The notes: generated by a model from the sequence alone, not told the origin. 64,000 nucleotides of DNA from G032773895 sp965248935 (GCA_965248935.1 OZ252214.1:1612001-1676000); one strand, 5' to 3'; shown: positions 1-8,503, counted from the first letter of the stretch. A program made the numbers and translations.

Positions 1-197
1 CGCTCAGGGTCATAAAGCACCGCCGCCACGGCTTCTCCTCGATGGAAAAGCTCTCGCACAAGCTCTCTCGACCAACCTCCAGAAAAAAGTTTATGGCGCA
101 CTTTCAGCAAATACATCTTAAAAAAACCATCCAAGATTCTTTTATCATCAAGCACTTCAACATCTTTTCGGTCAAACTTTGCCTTCAATATACTCAT
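1..197 (-). CDS. nudF: ADP-ribose pyrophosphatase (NUDIX), N-terminal part
   Basis: The reverse strand reads an open frame from an ATG at 197 to the window edge, so about 65 N-terminal residues are present and the rest lies outside. The translation has the FDRKDVEV and LFHRGEAVAAVLYDP segments that match the N-terminal region of E. coli NudF (ADP-ribose diphosphatase), which precedes the NUDIX box. The NUDIX box itself is not in the window. nudF lies divergently next to tolC in E. coli and many gammaproteobacteria, and tolC is the next recognisable gene here, which supports the call. The ribosome binding site is weak. An upstream GTG in frame is possible but less likely. Confidence 0.8.
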   Translation of the reverse strand, partial: MSILKAKFDRKDVEVLDDKRILDGFFKMYLLKVRHKLFSGGWSRELVRELFHRGEAVAAVLYDPE

Positions 198-406
198 GGG
201 AGTTCCACTTGGTCTCTGACTGCACACTCTATAGCGTTCATTTTATCAGGCAGTTCTTGTTTTATCAGGCAGTTCTTGAACTAACACACAAATTCATCGA
301 TAAATAACCAGATGTGCAATAATTGGTTTTCATTAACATCTTTGAGCATAATCATCGTATAAAATACTCTCTATAATGACTAATTATTAATCAGCCTCAG
401 TTTCTC

Positions 407-802
407 ATGCCCTTACTCACCTTATTACAAAACACCACATCATTACGGCATGAGGCGATTAAGCACTTTGAATCTGTAGCCGATCAAAAATCATACGGGG
501 GAAAGTCCAGGCAATTTACGGCTCAAGCGGATACCGTTGACCTTCAATCGTACAAGTATCAAGCACCGCAAGTAACCTATTCCGTTACTCAAGCCGGTGA
601 GGTTGAAAAACCTCAACTTGAGGCTAATTCACTTAATAAACGGTCAAGGCTGGAGTTAACATCAGAGAAAAACATCGACTTCTCGATTACGCGATTAAGC
701 GGCAACGAATTAATTGAACATATGCCAAGACCGGAAATACAAATCATTGAGGCTGTAGCCAATAACGGCGGTTCTTTCCAAATGATAGACCTCTACGTTT
801 GA
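407..802 (+). CDS. Hypothetical protein between nudF and tolC
   Basis: Open frame of 131 codons in the nudF-tolC intergenic space, reading toward tolC. I do not recognise a family. The product is hydrophilic, without signal peptide or membrane segment, and has a Gln/Ser/Thr-rich middle (SYKYQAPQVTYSVTQ). There is no convincing Shine-Dalgarno sequence before the ATG. It could be a lineage-specific gene or a chance frame. The spacing of about 255 bases to tolC argues against tight coupling. Confidence 0.4.
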   Translation: MPLLTLLQNTTSLRHEAIKHFESVADQKSYGGKSRQFTAQADTVDLQSYKYQAPQVTYSVTQAGEVEKPQLEANSLNKRSRLELTSEKNIDFSITRLSGNELIEHMPRPEIQIIEAVANNGGSFQMIDLYV

Positions 803-1057
803 CCTTATTTTCTCGGCTCTTCTGATTAAATAAGATAAACCTTAGGGCATATAGCATGTCCTATAGAAAACGGCGTTTGAAATCTGTCATAACGCCATTA
901 TTATGATAAACACCATTATATGATAATTGTTACGATAACTGTTTTCCTCTTATCTCTAATAAATAGAATAACCTGATTGACTGATACTTAAAGCCAGTTA
1001 ACGGGAAGAGACCAACAAACTGATTAAATTTAGCGTGAAAGACCTTTAGGGAACTAC

Positions 1058-2446
1058 ATGAGCACACTACCGCATAAGCTTTTTACAACAAGCCTACTCA
1101 CCCTTGGCTTATCTCTAGCATCAACAACACAAAGCGAAACGCTGCTGGAAATTTATCAGCAGGCGCTGCTAAACGATCATCAGTATCGTGCTGCTCAAGC
1201 AAACTACGAAGCATCCAAAGAAGTGAAAAATATTGAGCGTGCAGGATTGCTTCCTCAGATAAATGGTTCAGCAGAATGGAGTTCAACCACGAGTGACCAA
1301 CATTCTAATCTTGGCTGCACAGATCCTTGTGACCCCAATACAAGCGAAGACTGGGATAGAAGTGGTTACAGCGTTTCTTTATCTCAACCTCTATTTGATC
1401 TGGCCGCGTGGCATGGGTACAAAGCAGGAACAAAGCAGGCTAAAAAAGCGGAAGCCGGCTTCAAATTAGATCAACAAGCATTAATTGTAAGGACCGCAAC
1501 AGCATATTTCGACGTTCTTAAAGCAATCGACAATTTTAATACTGCTGTCGCAGAAGAAACGGCATTTGAACACCAACTAAAACAGACCAAACAACGTTTT
1601 GAAGTGGGGCTTACAGCAATAACGGAAGTGCATGAAGTACAATCCGCTTTCGACTCCGCAACAGCAAATAGACTGTTGGCAGAGGGTCAAGTTGGCATTT
1701 CATTTGAGGCATTAGAAGTCATTACTGGACAACCTTACAATGCCATTAGTCCATTAAAAACCACTTTTCCCGTATCGCAGCCCACCCCTCTAGCTAGGCA
1801 AGATTGGGAGCAACTAGCACTCGATAATAATTTCTCCCTTACTGCCGCAAAACTTAACTCAGAAACATTTAAACACAAAGCCAAGCAGGCAAAGTCGGCA
1901 CATTTGCCCACCATAAAAGGAAGTTTTCTAGTATCGAATTATGACGATGAACGATCCGTTGAAAATTCAAGTCCTTACCTAGATTCCTCGACAGACTCTC
2001 AAATGTTCAAATTAGAACTATCCGTTCCCATCTTCAGTGGCGGCAGAACATCGGCTTCACGCCGACAAGCCACAAAAAGCTATATTGCGGCTGACGAAAC
2101 CTATCGAAAGACTAAACGGGACATTGTTCAAGAAACTCGCTCTGTTCATTTAAAGGTACTCACTGGCGTCGCTACCGTTAAAGCCCGCAAACAAGCCATT
2201 ACCTCAAGCAAAAGTGCCCTTGAGGCAACACAAGCCGGTTATGATGTCGGCACCCGTGACCTAGTGGACGTATTGCAAGCACAAAGAAACCTCTACCGCG
2301 CCCAACGGGACTATTACGATACGCTCTATACTTTTGTTGTTAATAACCTAAAGCTTAAAGAAGTTGCGGGAATTTTAACTGAAAAAAATATTGTTGAATT
2401 AGACCTCTGGCTCGATCAAGCAAAAAACGTTAAGCGAGTAAGGTAA
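1058..2446 (+). CDS. tolC: TolC-family outer-membrane efflux channel
   Basis: Outer-membrane channel that pairs with inner-membrane RND, ABC or MFS pumps and with type I secretion systems, giving a conduit from the periplasm to the outside. The 462-residue product starts with a Sec signal (about residues 1-26, ending near SETLLE) and continues with the family opening LLEIYQQALLNDHQYRAAQA. Two repeated halves each carry the coiled-coil and strand pattern. The second repeat contains VPIFSGGRTSA, and GTRDLVDVLQAQRNLY is a conserved C-terminal segment. Length fits the family. The ATG has a GGGA element 8 bases upstream. A terminator follows at 2467. The divergent nudF is the usual neighbour. Confidence 0.93.
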   Translation: MSTLPHKLFTTSLLTLGLSLASTTQSETLLEIYQQALLNDHQYRAAQANYEASKEVKNIERAGLLPQINGSAEWSSTTSDQHSNLGCTDPCDPNTSEDWDRSGYSVSLSQPLFDLAAWHGYKAGTKQAKKAEAGFKLDQQALIVRTATAYFDVLKAIDNFNTAVAEETAFEHQLKQTKQRFEVGLTAITEVHEVQSAFDSATANRLLAEGQVGISFEALEVITGQPYNAISPLKTTFPVSQPTPLARQDWEQLALDNNFSLTAAKLNSETFKHKAKQAKSAHLPTIKGSFLVSNYDDERSVENSSPYLDSSTDSQMFKLELSVPIFSGGRTSASRRQATKSYIAADETYRKTKRDIVQETRSVHLKVLTGVATVKARKQAITSSKSALEATQAGYDVGTRDLVDVLQAQRNLYRAQRDYYDTLYTFVVNNLKLKEVAGILTEKNIVELDLWLDQAKNVKRVR

Positions 2447-2466
2447 TATAGTTTAAATACTACATG

Positions 2467-2489
2467 GCCGATCTTATGATCGGCTTTTT
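2467..2489 (+). terminator. Rho-independent terminator of tolC
   Basis: GCCGATC (2467-2473), loop TTAT, GATCGGC (2478-2484), then a T tract. It lies 20 bases after the tolC stop. Confidence 0.9.
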
Positions 2490-2658
2490 CATTCTCTAAA
2501 ACAAAAAAGCCTATTTGAGTATATAGAGATATTCATACTCGCCCTTCCCCCCCAAGCCCTTCTTTTACAATATTCGTAAGCGTTAATCCAACTGCACACT
2601 GTTAATCTAATCTGATTCCTATAGAGTGAATCTTCTAATTTTTTGGGAGAGCTTACTC

Positions 2659-2949
2659 ATGATCAAACGAAGCACTGAAGATTGGTTATCCTTGTTCAAA
2701 CAGCAAGAATCGAGTGGATTAAGCCAAGCACAGTTTTGCAAAGAACATACGATGTGTCCGAAGTATTTTAGCTTACGAAAGAAGCAACTTAAAGAGACTC
2801 CAGAGGCGGTTGTGTTTGTTAAAGCAAAGCGAATGAATCCCTCTCCCGTGATAACGCAAGACATACGCCTCTACTATCATGGTGTCGAATTACTTTTGCC
2901 TTCATCATCACCGCAGTTCGTTGCGGAGGTCGTTAAGGGGCTCTTATGA
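2659..2949 (+). CDS. tnpA: IS66 family insertion sequence protein TnpA
   Basis: Small accessory protein encoded first in IS66 elements, with an N-terminal HTH-like segment (STEDWLSLFKQQESSGLSQ, AQFCKEH) typical of IS66 TnpA/IS3-type N-terminal domains. I chose the ATG at 2659, preceded by GGGAGAG, giving 96 residues. A GTG at 2626 in the same frame would extend it. The stop overlaps the tnpB start by four bases (ATGA), so the two are translationally coupled. Confidence 0.85.
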   Translation: MIKRSTEDWLSLFKQQESSGLSQAQFCKEHTMCPKYFSLRKKQLKETPEAVVFVKAKRMNPSPVITQDIRLYYHGVELLLPSSSPQFVAEVVKGLL

Positions 2950-3302
2950 TTCACTGGTCTTCTTCGGTTGATATCTACCTACACCGCGACCCGGTAGATT
3001 TTAGAAAATCGATTAATGGCTTAAGCGTCATTGTGGATGAGGCCATGGGGCTCTCCTCCTGCTCCGGCGCGCTTTTTGTCTTTTGCAATAAAAAACGAGA
3101 TAAGTTGAAAGCCTTATATTGGGATAGCACAGGATTTGCCTTATGGTATAAACGCTTAGAAAAGGATAAATTCAAATGGCCAAGAAAGAACAAGGATGAA
3201 ACCGTCGTTATTCATCACGAGCAATGGGATTGGTTGTTGCGAGGTTTTGATATACAGCGTTTTAAACCTCATGACTTTATTGAATTTTCTAGCGTGAATT
3301 AA
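2946..3302 (+). CDS. tnpB: IS66 family accessory protein TnpB
   Basis: 118 residues with the TnpB/Orf34 signature: VDIYLHRDPVDFRKSINGL near the start and FCNKKRDKLKALYWDSTGFA with LWYKRLEKDKFKWP in the middle. TnpB is required with TnpA and TnpC for IS66 transposition, though its biochemical role is unclear. Its start overlaps the tnpA stop and it is 24 bases upstream of tnpC. Full length for the family. Confidence 0.93.
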   Translation: MIHWSSSVDIYLHRDPVDFRKSINGLSVIVDEAMGLSSCSGALFVFCNKKRDKLKALYWDSTGFALWYKRLEKDKFKWPRKNKDETVVIHHEQWDWLLRGFDIQRFKPHDFIEFSSVN

Positions 3303-3326
3303 TCCCGTTTTTGGTATAATCCAGAA

Positions 3327-4826
3327 ATGGAATCACCCAATGACTTACAACAAGAAATTGTTGACTTAAAAAGACAATTACTTCGCAAAGACGCCTATAT
3401 TCAACAACTCGAAGAGTGTATGAAGCAGGCTCAGCGTCGGCAATTTTCTTCTTCCAGTGAAAAGTACTCTCCCGATCAGCAGAGCCTGTTTAACGAAGCG
3501 GAAGAACTGGTCTCTACGGAAGAAGAAAGCGATGTTGAAGAGAAGGCCATTGAAGTCTCGTCTCATACAAGAAAGAAAAAGCCTCGAGTAAGCATTCCTG
3601 CCGGTCTCCCCCGAGAAGAAATCATTCACGATCTGGAAAATTTTGAAAAAATCTGCCCGCATGACGGAGCAGGACTGAAGGAAGTAGGTTCAGAAGATCA
3701 TGAGCAGCTCGATATTATTCCTGCCCAAATTAAAGTCATCAGACATGTTCGCAAAAAATATGCCTGCCCTTGCTGTAAGCAATATATGGTGACGGCCAAG
3801 AAGCCAAAACACACCATAGAGAAGAGTATTGCCAGCCCCGGTTTATTAGCTTACATAGCGACGAATAAATTCTGCGATGCTTTAAGCGCAATGTTTAATC
3901 GAATTGGGATTACCTTGAATCGCAGTAATTTGGCTAATTGGATGGTCAGATGTGGGGAAAGCATTCAACCGATCATCAATTTATTGCAAGATCAACTACA
4001 CGAAGCGGCAGTGCTTCATATGGATGAAACTCCAATCCAGGTTTTAAATGAACCCGATAAGAAAGCCCAGTCCAAAAGTTACATGTGGTTAACCGCAAGT
4101 TATGGAAAAAAACCTGTTATTCTCTTTCATTATGCTTCAACCAGAAGCCAATCAATTCCTGTCGATTTATTGAGTTCAAAGAACAAAAGTTTAATGGTCG
4201 ATGGATACGAAGGGTATCAGAAAGCATGTGATGATTATACTATCATTCGTTTAGCCTGCTGGGCACACGCAAGAAGAAAATTTGTCGACGCTCAGAAAAT
4301 ACAACCTAAAGGTAAAACAGGAAAAGCCGATCAAGCAATAGCATTTATCCAAAAATTGTATCGAATTGAAAAAGCGCTAAAAGAGGAATCGATAGATAAA
4401 CGCTATGAAATACGGCAACAACAGGCCAAACCCATCCTGGATAACATAAAAAAATGGTTGGCAAACAGCTTACCCCATGTTCCACCCAAAACGGCACTCG
4501 GGATAGCACTCCATTATTTACACAATCAATGGGATCGGCTTGTGCGTTATCTAGAGAATGGCGCATACCCGATTGACAATAATCCGGCTGAAAATGCGAT
4601 TCGCCCCTTTGTTGTAGGTCGAAAAAACTGGCTATTCTCTACGAGTCAAGCAGGAGCCAAAGCCAGCGCTAATTTATATGGGTTAATCGAAACGGCAAAA
4701 GCAAACGATCTCAATCCCTACGAATACCTAAAGCACATTTTTAAAGTACTTCCCAACATGCAAACAGTCGAGGAAATAGAGCAACTATTGCCTTGGCACT
4801 CTAAAAACTTTCTAAAAAATAGCTAG
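3327..4826 (+). CDS. tnpC: IS66 family transposase TnpC
   Basis: 499-residue DDE transposase. It has an N-terminal coiled coil (about residues 5-35), a zinc-finger-like region with paired cysteines (KYACPCCKQYM, about 146-156), then the catalytic core: LHMDETPIQVL carries the first Asp, MVDGYEGYQ the second, and DNNPAENAIRPFVVGRKNW the Glu-containing C-terminal signature. The C-terminal IS66 domain (SANLYGLIETAKANDLNPYEYL) is present, so the protein looks complete. It ends 23 bases before the right inverted end. Confidence 0.95.
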   Translation: MESPNDLQQEIVDLKRQLLRKDAYIQQLEECMKQAQRRQFSSSSEKYSPDQQSLFNEAEELVSTEEESDVEEKAIEVSSHTRKKKPRVSIPAGLPREEIIHDLENFEKICPHDGAGLKEVGSEDHEQLDIIPAQIKVIRHVRKKYACPCCKQYMVTAKKPKHTIEKSIASPGLLAYIATNKFCDALSAMFNRIGITLNRSNLANWMVRCGESIQPIINLLQDQLHEAAVLHMDETPIQVLNEPDKKAQSKSYMWLTASYGKKPVILFHYASTRSQSIPVDLLSSKNKSLMVDGYEGYQKACDDYTIIRLACWAHARRKFVDAQKIQPKGKTGKADQAIAFIQKLYRIEKALKEESIDKRYEIRQQQAKPILDNIKKWLANSLPHVPPKTALGIALHYLHNQWDRLVRYLENGAYPIDNNPAENAIRPFVVGRKNWLFSTSQAGAKASANLYGLIETAKANDLNPYEYLKHIFKVLPNMQTVEEIEQLLPWHSKNFLKNS

Positions 4827-4849
4827 TGTGTTGCGGGATTAACGCTTAC

Positions 4850-5043
4850 AAAATACTTCGGACACATCGTATGTTCTTTGCAAAACTGTGCTTGGCTTAA
4901 TCCACTCGATTCTTGCTGTTTGAACAAGGATAACCAATCTTCAATGCTTCGTTTGATCATGAGTAAGCTCTCCCAAAAAATTAGAAGATTCACTCTATAG
5001 GAATCAGATTAGATTAACAGTGTGCAGTTGGATTAACGCTTAC
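4850..5043 (-). repeat. Reversed remnant of the IS66 left end
   Basis: These 194 bases are the reverse complement of 2576-2769, the left end and first codons of tnpA, with a single mismatch seen (2675 region). It begins immediately after the right end of the intact IS and finishes with GGATTAACGCTTAC at 5043. The structure reads as an intact copy abutting a fragment of a second, oppositely oriented copy, giving near-perfect long inverted repeats at both ends of the element. Confidence 0.95.
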
Positions 5044-5054
5044 GTTTAATCAAC

Positions 5055-6068
5055 ATGGATAACCAAAGCCTTCTCTTCCTTAGCCGCCTCTACCTCGATT
5101 ACCTACACGCCCTGCACTACGCCGAAAGAACCATAGGCCACCGAGACACAACCCTAAGCCAATTTATCCTATGGTGTGAGGAACGGGGAATAGTCCGTGC
5201 TAACGAAGTGACCAAGCCCATCCTAGAACGATACCGACGACACCTGCACCACAGCCGAGATAGAAAAGGCCATACCCTAAGCGCCAAAAACCAACTGGCG
5301 AGACTGATCCCATTACGCCAGTTTTTTAAATGGGCCACCCAACAAAACTACCTACTCTACAACCCCGCCAGCGAACTGGAATTACCACGAGTTGAAAAGC
5401 GTTTGCCCAAAGCGACATTAACCCCAGATGAAGCCGAACTTATTTTATCGTTACCCGATACCCAAACCGACGAAGGAATACGAGACAGAGCCATGCTGGA
5501 AATACTCTACAGCACCGGCATACGCCGGATGGAAGTGATTAACTTAACGCGAGTGGACTTACACCCCGACAGAGGTGTCTTAGCGGTTCGCCAAGGCAAG
5601 GGAAAGAAAGATCGCTTTGTGCCGATTAGTGAGAGGGCTATGGACTGGATTATTAAATATCTAGAAGAAATCCGCCCGGACTTTGCCATCGAGCCTGATC
5701 CGCACAACTTGTTCCTCGATAAAACTGGACAGCCATTAAACCCAGACCAGCTTAGCCGACTAGTGAGCAAATACATCAAACACGCCAACATCGGAAAAAG
5801 CGGGAGCTGCCACCTGTTTAGACATACCGTAGCCACACTTATGATGGACAACGGTGCCGACATCCGCTTTATCCAGCAAATGCTGGGACACGCAAGCATC
5901 CTCACCACCGAGATCTATACCCATGTGAGCATTGTGAAGCTGAAGCAAGTGCATGAGATGACCCACCCGACGATGCACCGCCAGCAACAGCGTAAGGACG
6001 AGAGAGCAGCAACGAAAGAGGAGCTGTTGAGCACACTAAATGAGGAATCTGAGGATGACGGAGAGTGA
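5055..6068 (+). CDS. Tyrosine recombinase / integrase (XerC/D-like)
   Basis: 337 residues with an N-terminal SAM-like core-binding domain (about 5-95) and a catalytic domain carrying the tyrosine recombinase set: Arg in STGIRRMEV, Lys in GKGKKDRFVP, HLFRHTVAT (HxxR), LGHASI (His) and the nucleophile Tyr in TEIYTHVS. It cuts and rejoins DNA through a 3'-phosphotyrosine. The insertion that marks integron integrases (IntI) between the second and third boxes is absent, so this is not IntI. The gene starts only 11 bases after the IS66 remnant, so its native promoter region has probably been displaced. A toxin-antitoxin pair follows. Confidence 0.92.
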   Translation: MDNQSLLFLSRLYLDYLHALHYAERTIGHRDTTLSQFILWCEERGIVRANEVTKPILERYRRHLHHSRDRKGHTLSAKNQLARLIPLRQFFKWATQQNYLLYNPASELELPRVEKRLPKATLTPDEAELILSLPDTQTDEGIRDRAMLEILYSTGIRRMEVINLTRVDLHPDRGVLAVRQGKGKKDRFVPISERAMDWIIKYLEEIRPDFAIEPDPHNLFLDKTGQPLNPDQLSRLVSKYIKHANIGKSGSCHLFRHTVATLMMDNGADIRFIQQMLGHASILTTEIYTHVSIVKLKQVHEMTHPTMHRQQQRKDERAATKEELLSTLNEESEDDGE

Positions 6069-6078
6069 GAAGAATGGC

Positions 6079-6097
6079 TATAATGCAATGCATTATA
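6079..6097. promoter_or_regulatory. Palindromic operator/promoter of the RHH-ParE operon
   Basis: TATAATGC and GCATTATA are separated by AAT (6079-6097), 24 bases before the antitoxin start. The left arm doubles as a perfect -10 hexamer (TATAAT). RHH antitoxins usually bind such palindromes to repress their own operon; that role here is inference. Confidence 0.65.
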
Positions 6098-6120
6098 CTG
6101 TAATACATTGAGGTGATGAA

Positions 6121-6387
6121 ATGGGAATGACAAGCGTAAGAATGCCGGATGAGTTAATGGAGCGGCTTGAGCTGGTGGCCGATGATATGAGGCGTAGCAA
6201 GGGCTGGGTCATCAAAGATGCGGTGGAAGAGTACCTAGCAAAGAAAGATCAGAAGCGACGGCTTGATGAAGAAACCCTTGAGTCCTGGGAAGATTACAAA
6301 GCTGGGCGGGTGATCGATGGAGATAAAGTCATGGCATGGTTAGAGAGCTGGGGAACCGAGGATGAGAAGGAACCACCGACTCTATGA
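6121..6387 (+). CDS. Ribbon-helix-helix antitoxin (CopG/ParD-like)
   Basis: 88 residues. The N-terminus TSVRMPDELMERLELVADD is a canonical RHH fold start (strand, helix, helix) and SKGWVIKDAVEEYL is the second helix. The C-terminal half (LESWEDYKAGRVIDGDKVMAWL) is the toxin-binding tail seen in RelB/ParD-type antitoxins paired with ParE. It should neutralise the downstream toxin and repress the operon through the palindrome just upstream. AGGTGATGAAATG supplies the ribosome binding site. The stop overlaps the toxin start by ATGA. Confidence 0.88.
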   Translation: MGMTSVRMPDELMERLELVADDMRRSKGWVIKDAVEEYLAKKDQKRRLDEETLESWEDYKAGRVIDGDKVMAWLESWGTEDEKEPPTL

Positions 6388-6656
6388 AAATCATTTACAC
6401 CGAGCGTGCAGGGCGCGACCTTGTACGCCTTCGTGATTTTATCCGCAAAAAGAATCCACAAGCCGCAGAAAAAGCCAGCCGTCAACTTCGAGAAAATATT
6501 AATAGCCTTCTCCAACATCCAAACCTGGGAACAGTGTTAAGCGGTAAACTGGAGCATATCCGAGAGCTTGTGGCCCCTGTTTATATCGTGCGTTATCGAA
6601 TCGTTGAAGAGGGGATCGTCATCCTGAAGGTCTGGCACGAGAAAGAAATACGTTAA
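6384..6656 (+). CDS. RelE/ParE family toxin
   Basis: 90 residues with the ParE/RelE superfamily pattern: IIYTERAGRDLVRLRDFI at the start, NPQAAEKASRQLRENI helix, and the C-terminal strand block VAPVYIVRYRIVEEGIVILKVWHEKE. The sequence fits ParE (gyrase poison) slightly better than RelE (ribosome-dependent RNase), judged from the short tail without the RelE catalytic cluster. Four-base overlap with the antitoxin gives coupled synthesis. Looks complete. Confidence 0.88.
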   Translation: MKIIYTERAGRDLVRLRDFIRKKNPQAAEKASRQLRENINSLLQHPNLGTVLSGKLEHIRELVAPVYIVRYRIVEEGIVILKVWHEKEIR

Positions 6657-7217
6657 AGATAAAGACCTTAAAAGCCTGTTTATGGTGGACATCGTTGTAC
6701 TTCCGCCGCTCGTCACATGGCTTGCAAAACCAAAGGCCGTTCTATCACATCCCTGCGATCCACGGCATTAGTGCATCCTGCACGTCAACGCAAGCCAAGC
6801 GCCAAGCTCCTTTGTACCAATCGGACAGAGCCCACTCCGTAGCAAGCGCTAATAAGGTTGCGGCCCGCTCCTTTCAGTTGTCTTGCCTTCCGTTCTGTGC
6901 GCATTGGCAAAAAGCCGCCCATGCTCCCGCCACTCCATGCCAGCCACCTTCCGCCGCGCTGCCCCGTCACGCCCCGCTAAAGCGGGGCGTTATTGCGCTG
7001 GGGCGCAAGTGCTTGCTCAAGGTGGCGGCAAGCCGCGCTTAAAAGCTTTATTGGCCATGCCCTGCGCGCCACTTGCCCAGCGCTTCGCGCTGCCCCGCCC
7101 CTACGGGGTGCCTTCGGCAACTGCTCCTGCGTTGCTCTACCTCCTGTATCCATACAGTCGTCCGTGCGGAGCTGTGAAAGTGGGGCAAACAACAACCACT
7201 AATCAGGAAAAAAAACG
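6657..7217. other. GC-rich stretch without a credible gene
   Basis: About 560 bases visibly richer in G and C than either side. Frames of 60-115 codons exist on both strands but overlap one another, have no ribosome binding sites and give Cys/Ala/Pro/Arg-rich products, so I do not call them. A strong hairpin lies at 6970-6989 (CGCCCCGCT, AA, AGCGGGGCG), and a second GC-rich inverted segment at about 7090-7110. Composition suggests recent transfer from a GC-rich plasmid or element. It may hold a non-coding RNA or leader of the next gene. Confidence 0.5.
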
Positions 7218-7451
7218 ATGAAATGGCAAATTAACAAAATCATCAACGTTGCTAACGAATTGGCCAGTACAGGTAAAACGGGTGCCTCTACCGGGGAACA
7301 AATCGCCGCTGCGTTTACCTTAAACTGCATGGAATACCTACCGGCCAATTACGAGGATGCCGTCGAAGCCTGGGACCGCTTAGACGAAGAATGGCAAGAC
7401 TATGTGCGGCTAATCAAACGGGAGTATACCCACCTATTAGTGCCTTGGTAG
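7218..7451 (+). CDS. Small hypothetical protein
   Basis: 77 residues, acidic C-terminal half (ANYEDAVEAWDRLDEEWQDY), no signal or membrane segment, family not recognised. The segment GKTGASTGEQIAAAFTLN could be a nucleotide-handling or simply helical region. Start supported by a purine-rich AGGAAAAAAAACG leader. It is followed within five bases by a strong hairpin, as expected for a single-gene unit. Codon use is GC-richer than neighbours, like the upstream stretch. Confidence 0.6.
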   Translation: MKWQINKIINVANELASTGKTGASTGEQIAAAFTLNCMEYLPANYEDAVEAWDRLDEEWQDYVRLIKREYTHLLVPW

Positions 7452-7455
7452 GCAC

Positions 7456-7476
7456 AAGGGGCGCTTCGCGCCCCTT
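7456..7476 (+). terminator. Hairpin after the 77-aa gene
   Basis: AAGGGGCGC, loop TTC, GCGCCCCTT. Perfect nine-base arms directly after the stop codon, but without a T tract, so termination efficiency is uncertain. Confidence 0.55.
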
Positions 7477-7607
7477 AACCAAAAACCAAAAGAAGCGGCT
7501 AAGGGAAAAGAGCGCGTCGGGGCAAAAAGTTATAGAATACACCCTGCGCTTGGTCGCAAGCCCTTTAACCCGTTGAAGGCACTAAGAAAAATCTGTTACG
7601 AAGTAAA

Positions 7608-8095
7608 ATGGTGTGTCGGGTGCGTGCTGATGAACAAGAGGGGCAAAACACTCCATCCGTAGAAGGGAAAACCAGAGTAGAGTTACGGTTTAATAAGGTG
7701 GCTGGCGGAGCAGGAGGGCACCACGCATATGTATATGTATATGTTGAAGGGCCTGATGGGAAAGTTTTTGCCGTTAGAGCTGGACCAGAACAGAATAAAC
7801 TTGGCTTTAATTACGGTAAGTTGGAGGTAGTGTAGCTCTTAATGCTGATGCAACGGTTGATCCTGCTGCAACTCAGTTAGTGGGGTATTTTGATAGCTTT
7901 AATGACGTTCGAACTACCCTGTCGAATTATGGCGGAGCTGTTAATGGTTTAAATGTTTTGTATCGCCCGTGGGGACCGAACTCAAATTCATTTGCTTTTG
8001 GCGCTGTAGAGAAACTTGTAGGCTTTCGTCCTGAAAGTAGTGTTCTAGCGATAGGAAGTGATGTTAATGTAAAACTATGGGCTCGCTCTAAATAA
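7608..8095 (+). pseudogene. Frameshifted effector-like fragment
   Basis: Two frames join into one sensible protein if a one-base shift is allowed near 7832: the first ends GKLEVV then stops, and the second continues ALNADATVDPAATQL without a start. The joined product of about 160 residues has a His-rich segment GGHHAYVYV near its start and YRPWGPNSNSFAFGA later, an order reminiscent of permuted papain-like folds, though the usual Cys is replaced by Ser. No clear start exists, so it may be the C-terminal toxin tip of a larger lost protein. It is followed after 12 bases by a small exported protein with a strong ribosome binding site, the arrangement of a toxin-immunity pair. Family not identified. 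Confidence 0.5.
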
Positions 8096-8107
8096 GGAGG
8101 TTTCGGT

Positions 8108-8494
8108 ATGAAGACAAAATATTACTTTTTCTTTGTTGTAATTTTATTATTCTTGGGAGTATTAACGTTGAACATAATCAGCGCACCTTCTTATGAAAAA
8201 CTTTTATCGGAATATCAAAAACAGTTTCCTATGGGAGCTGATATAAGAGAGGTTAAATCCTATTTAAAACAGAAAGGCATTGAGTACTCTGTTGAGAATA
8301 AGGAAGATTTTACTGTGTTAAGTCAGAAATACATAGATAATAAATTTAACTCCGTTTTAGTTTTTAATGCCTATAGTGATGGTGGAACTTGGAAAAGCTT
8401 TTTAGGTGAAACGGATTTTTTAATCGAGATTGGGTTTAATGATGAAGAAAAAGTTATCAATGTATCTTCGGAAAAAATTAATACTTTCTTATAA
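8108..8494 (+). CDS. Small membrane-anchored/exported protein, candidate immunity
   Basis: 128 residues with an N-terminal hydrophobic anchor (about residues 5-26, YYFFFVVILLFLGVLTLNII) followed by a soluble domain rich in Lys, Glu and Asn. It should face the periplasm. The start is fixed by an excellent AAGGAGG at -8. It sits 12 bases after the broken effector-like frame, so an immunity role against a periplasmic-acting toxin is plausible but is inference from position only. AT-rich, unlike the 6.7-7.5 kb stretch. Family not recognised. Confidence 0.65.
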   Translation: MKTKYYFFFVVILLFLGVLTLNIISAPSYEKLLSEYQKQFPMGADIREVKSYLKQKGIEYSVENKEDFTVLSQKYIDNKFNSVLVFNAYSDGGTWKSFLGETDFLIEIGFNDEEKVINVSSEKINTFL

Positions 8495-8503
8495 AATAGG
8501 AAT

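Larger units (their letters stand above)
2576..4849 (+). mobile_element. IS66-family insertion sequence
   Basis: Three consecutive genes in the IS66 order (tnpA, tnpB, tnpC) are bounded by inverted ends: GTAAGCGTTAATCC at 2576 and GGATTAACGCTTAC ending at 4849. GTAAGCG termini are typical of IS66. No 8-bp target duplication is visible, because the right flank has been replaced by a reversed fragment of the same element (4850-5043). All three genes look intact, so the element may be active. Ends were set by eye. Confidence 0.9.

Noticed and set aside
5055..6068. Tyrosine recombinase considered as the integron integrase
   Set aside because: It lacks the IntI-specific insertion before the HxxR box, and lies about 19 kb from the cassette array with unrelated core genes between.
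6695..7202. Several 60-115-codon frames in the GC-rich stretch
   Set aside because: They overlap on both strands, lack ribosome binding sites and give low-complexity products.
7880..8095. Separate 71-residue gene
   Set aside because: The frame reads through upstream of the ATG and continues the previous frame after a one-base shift; treated as one broken gene.
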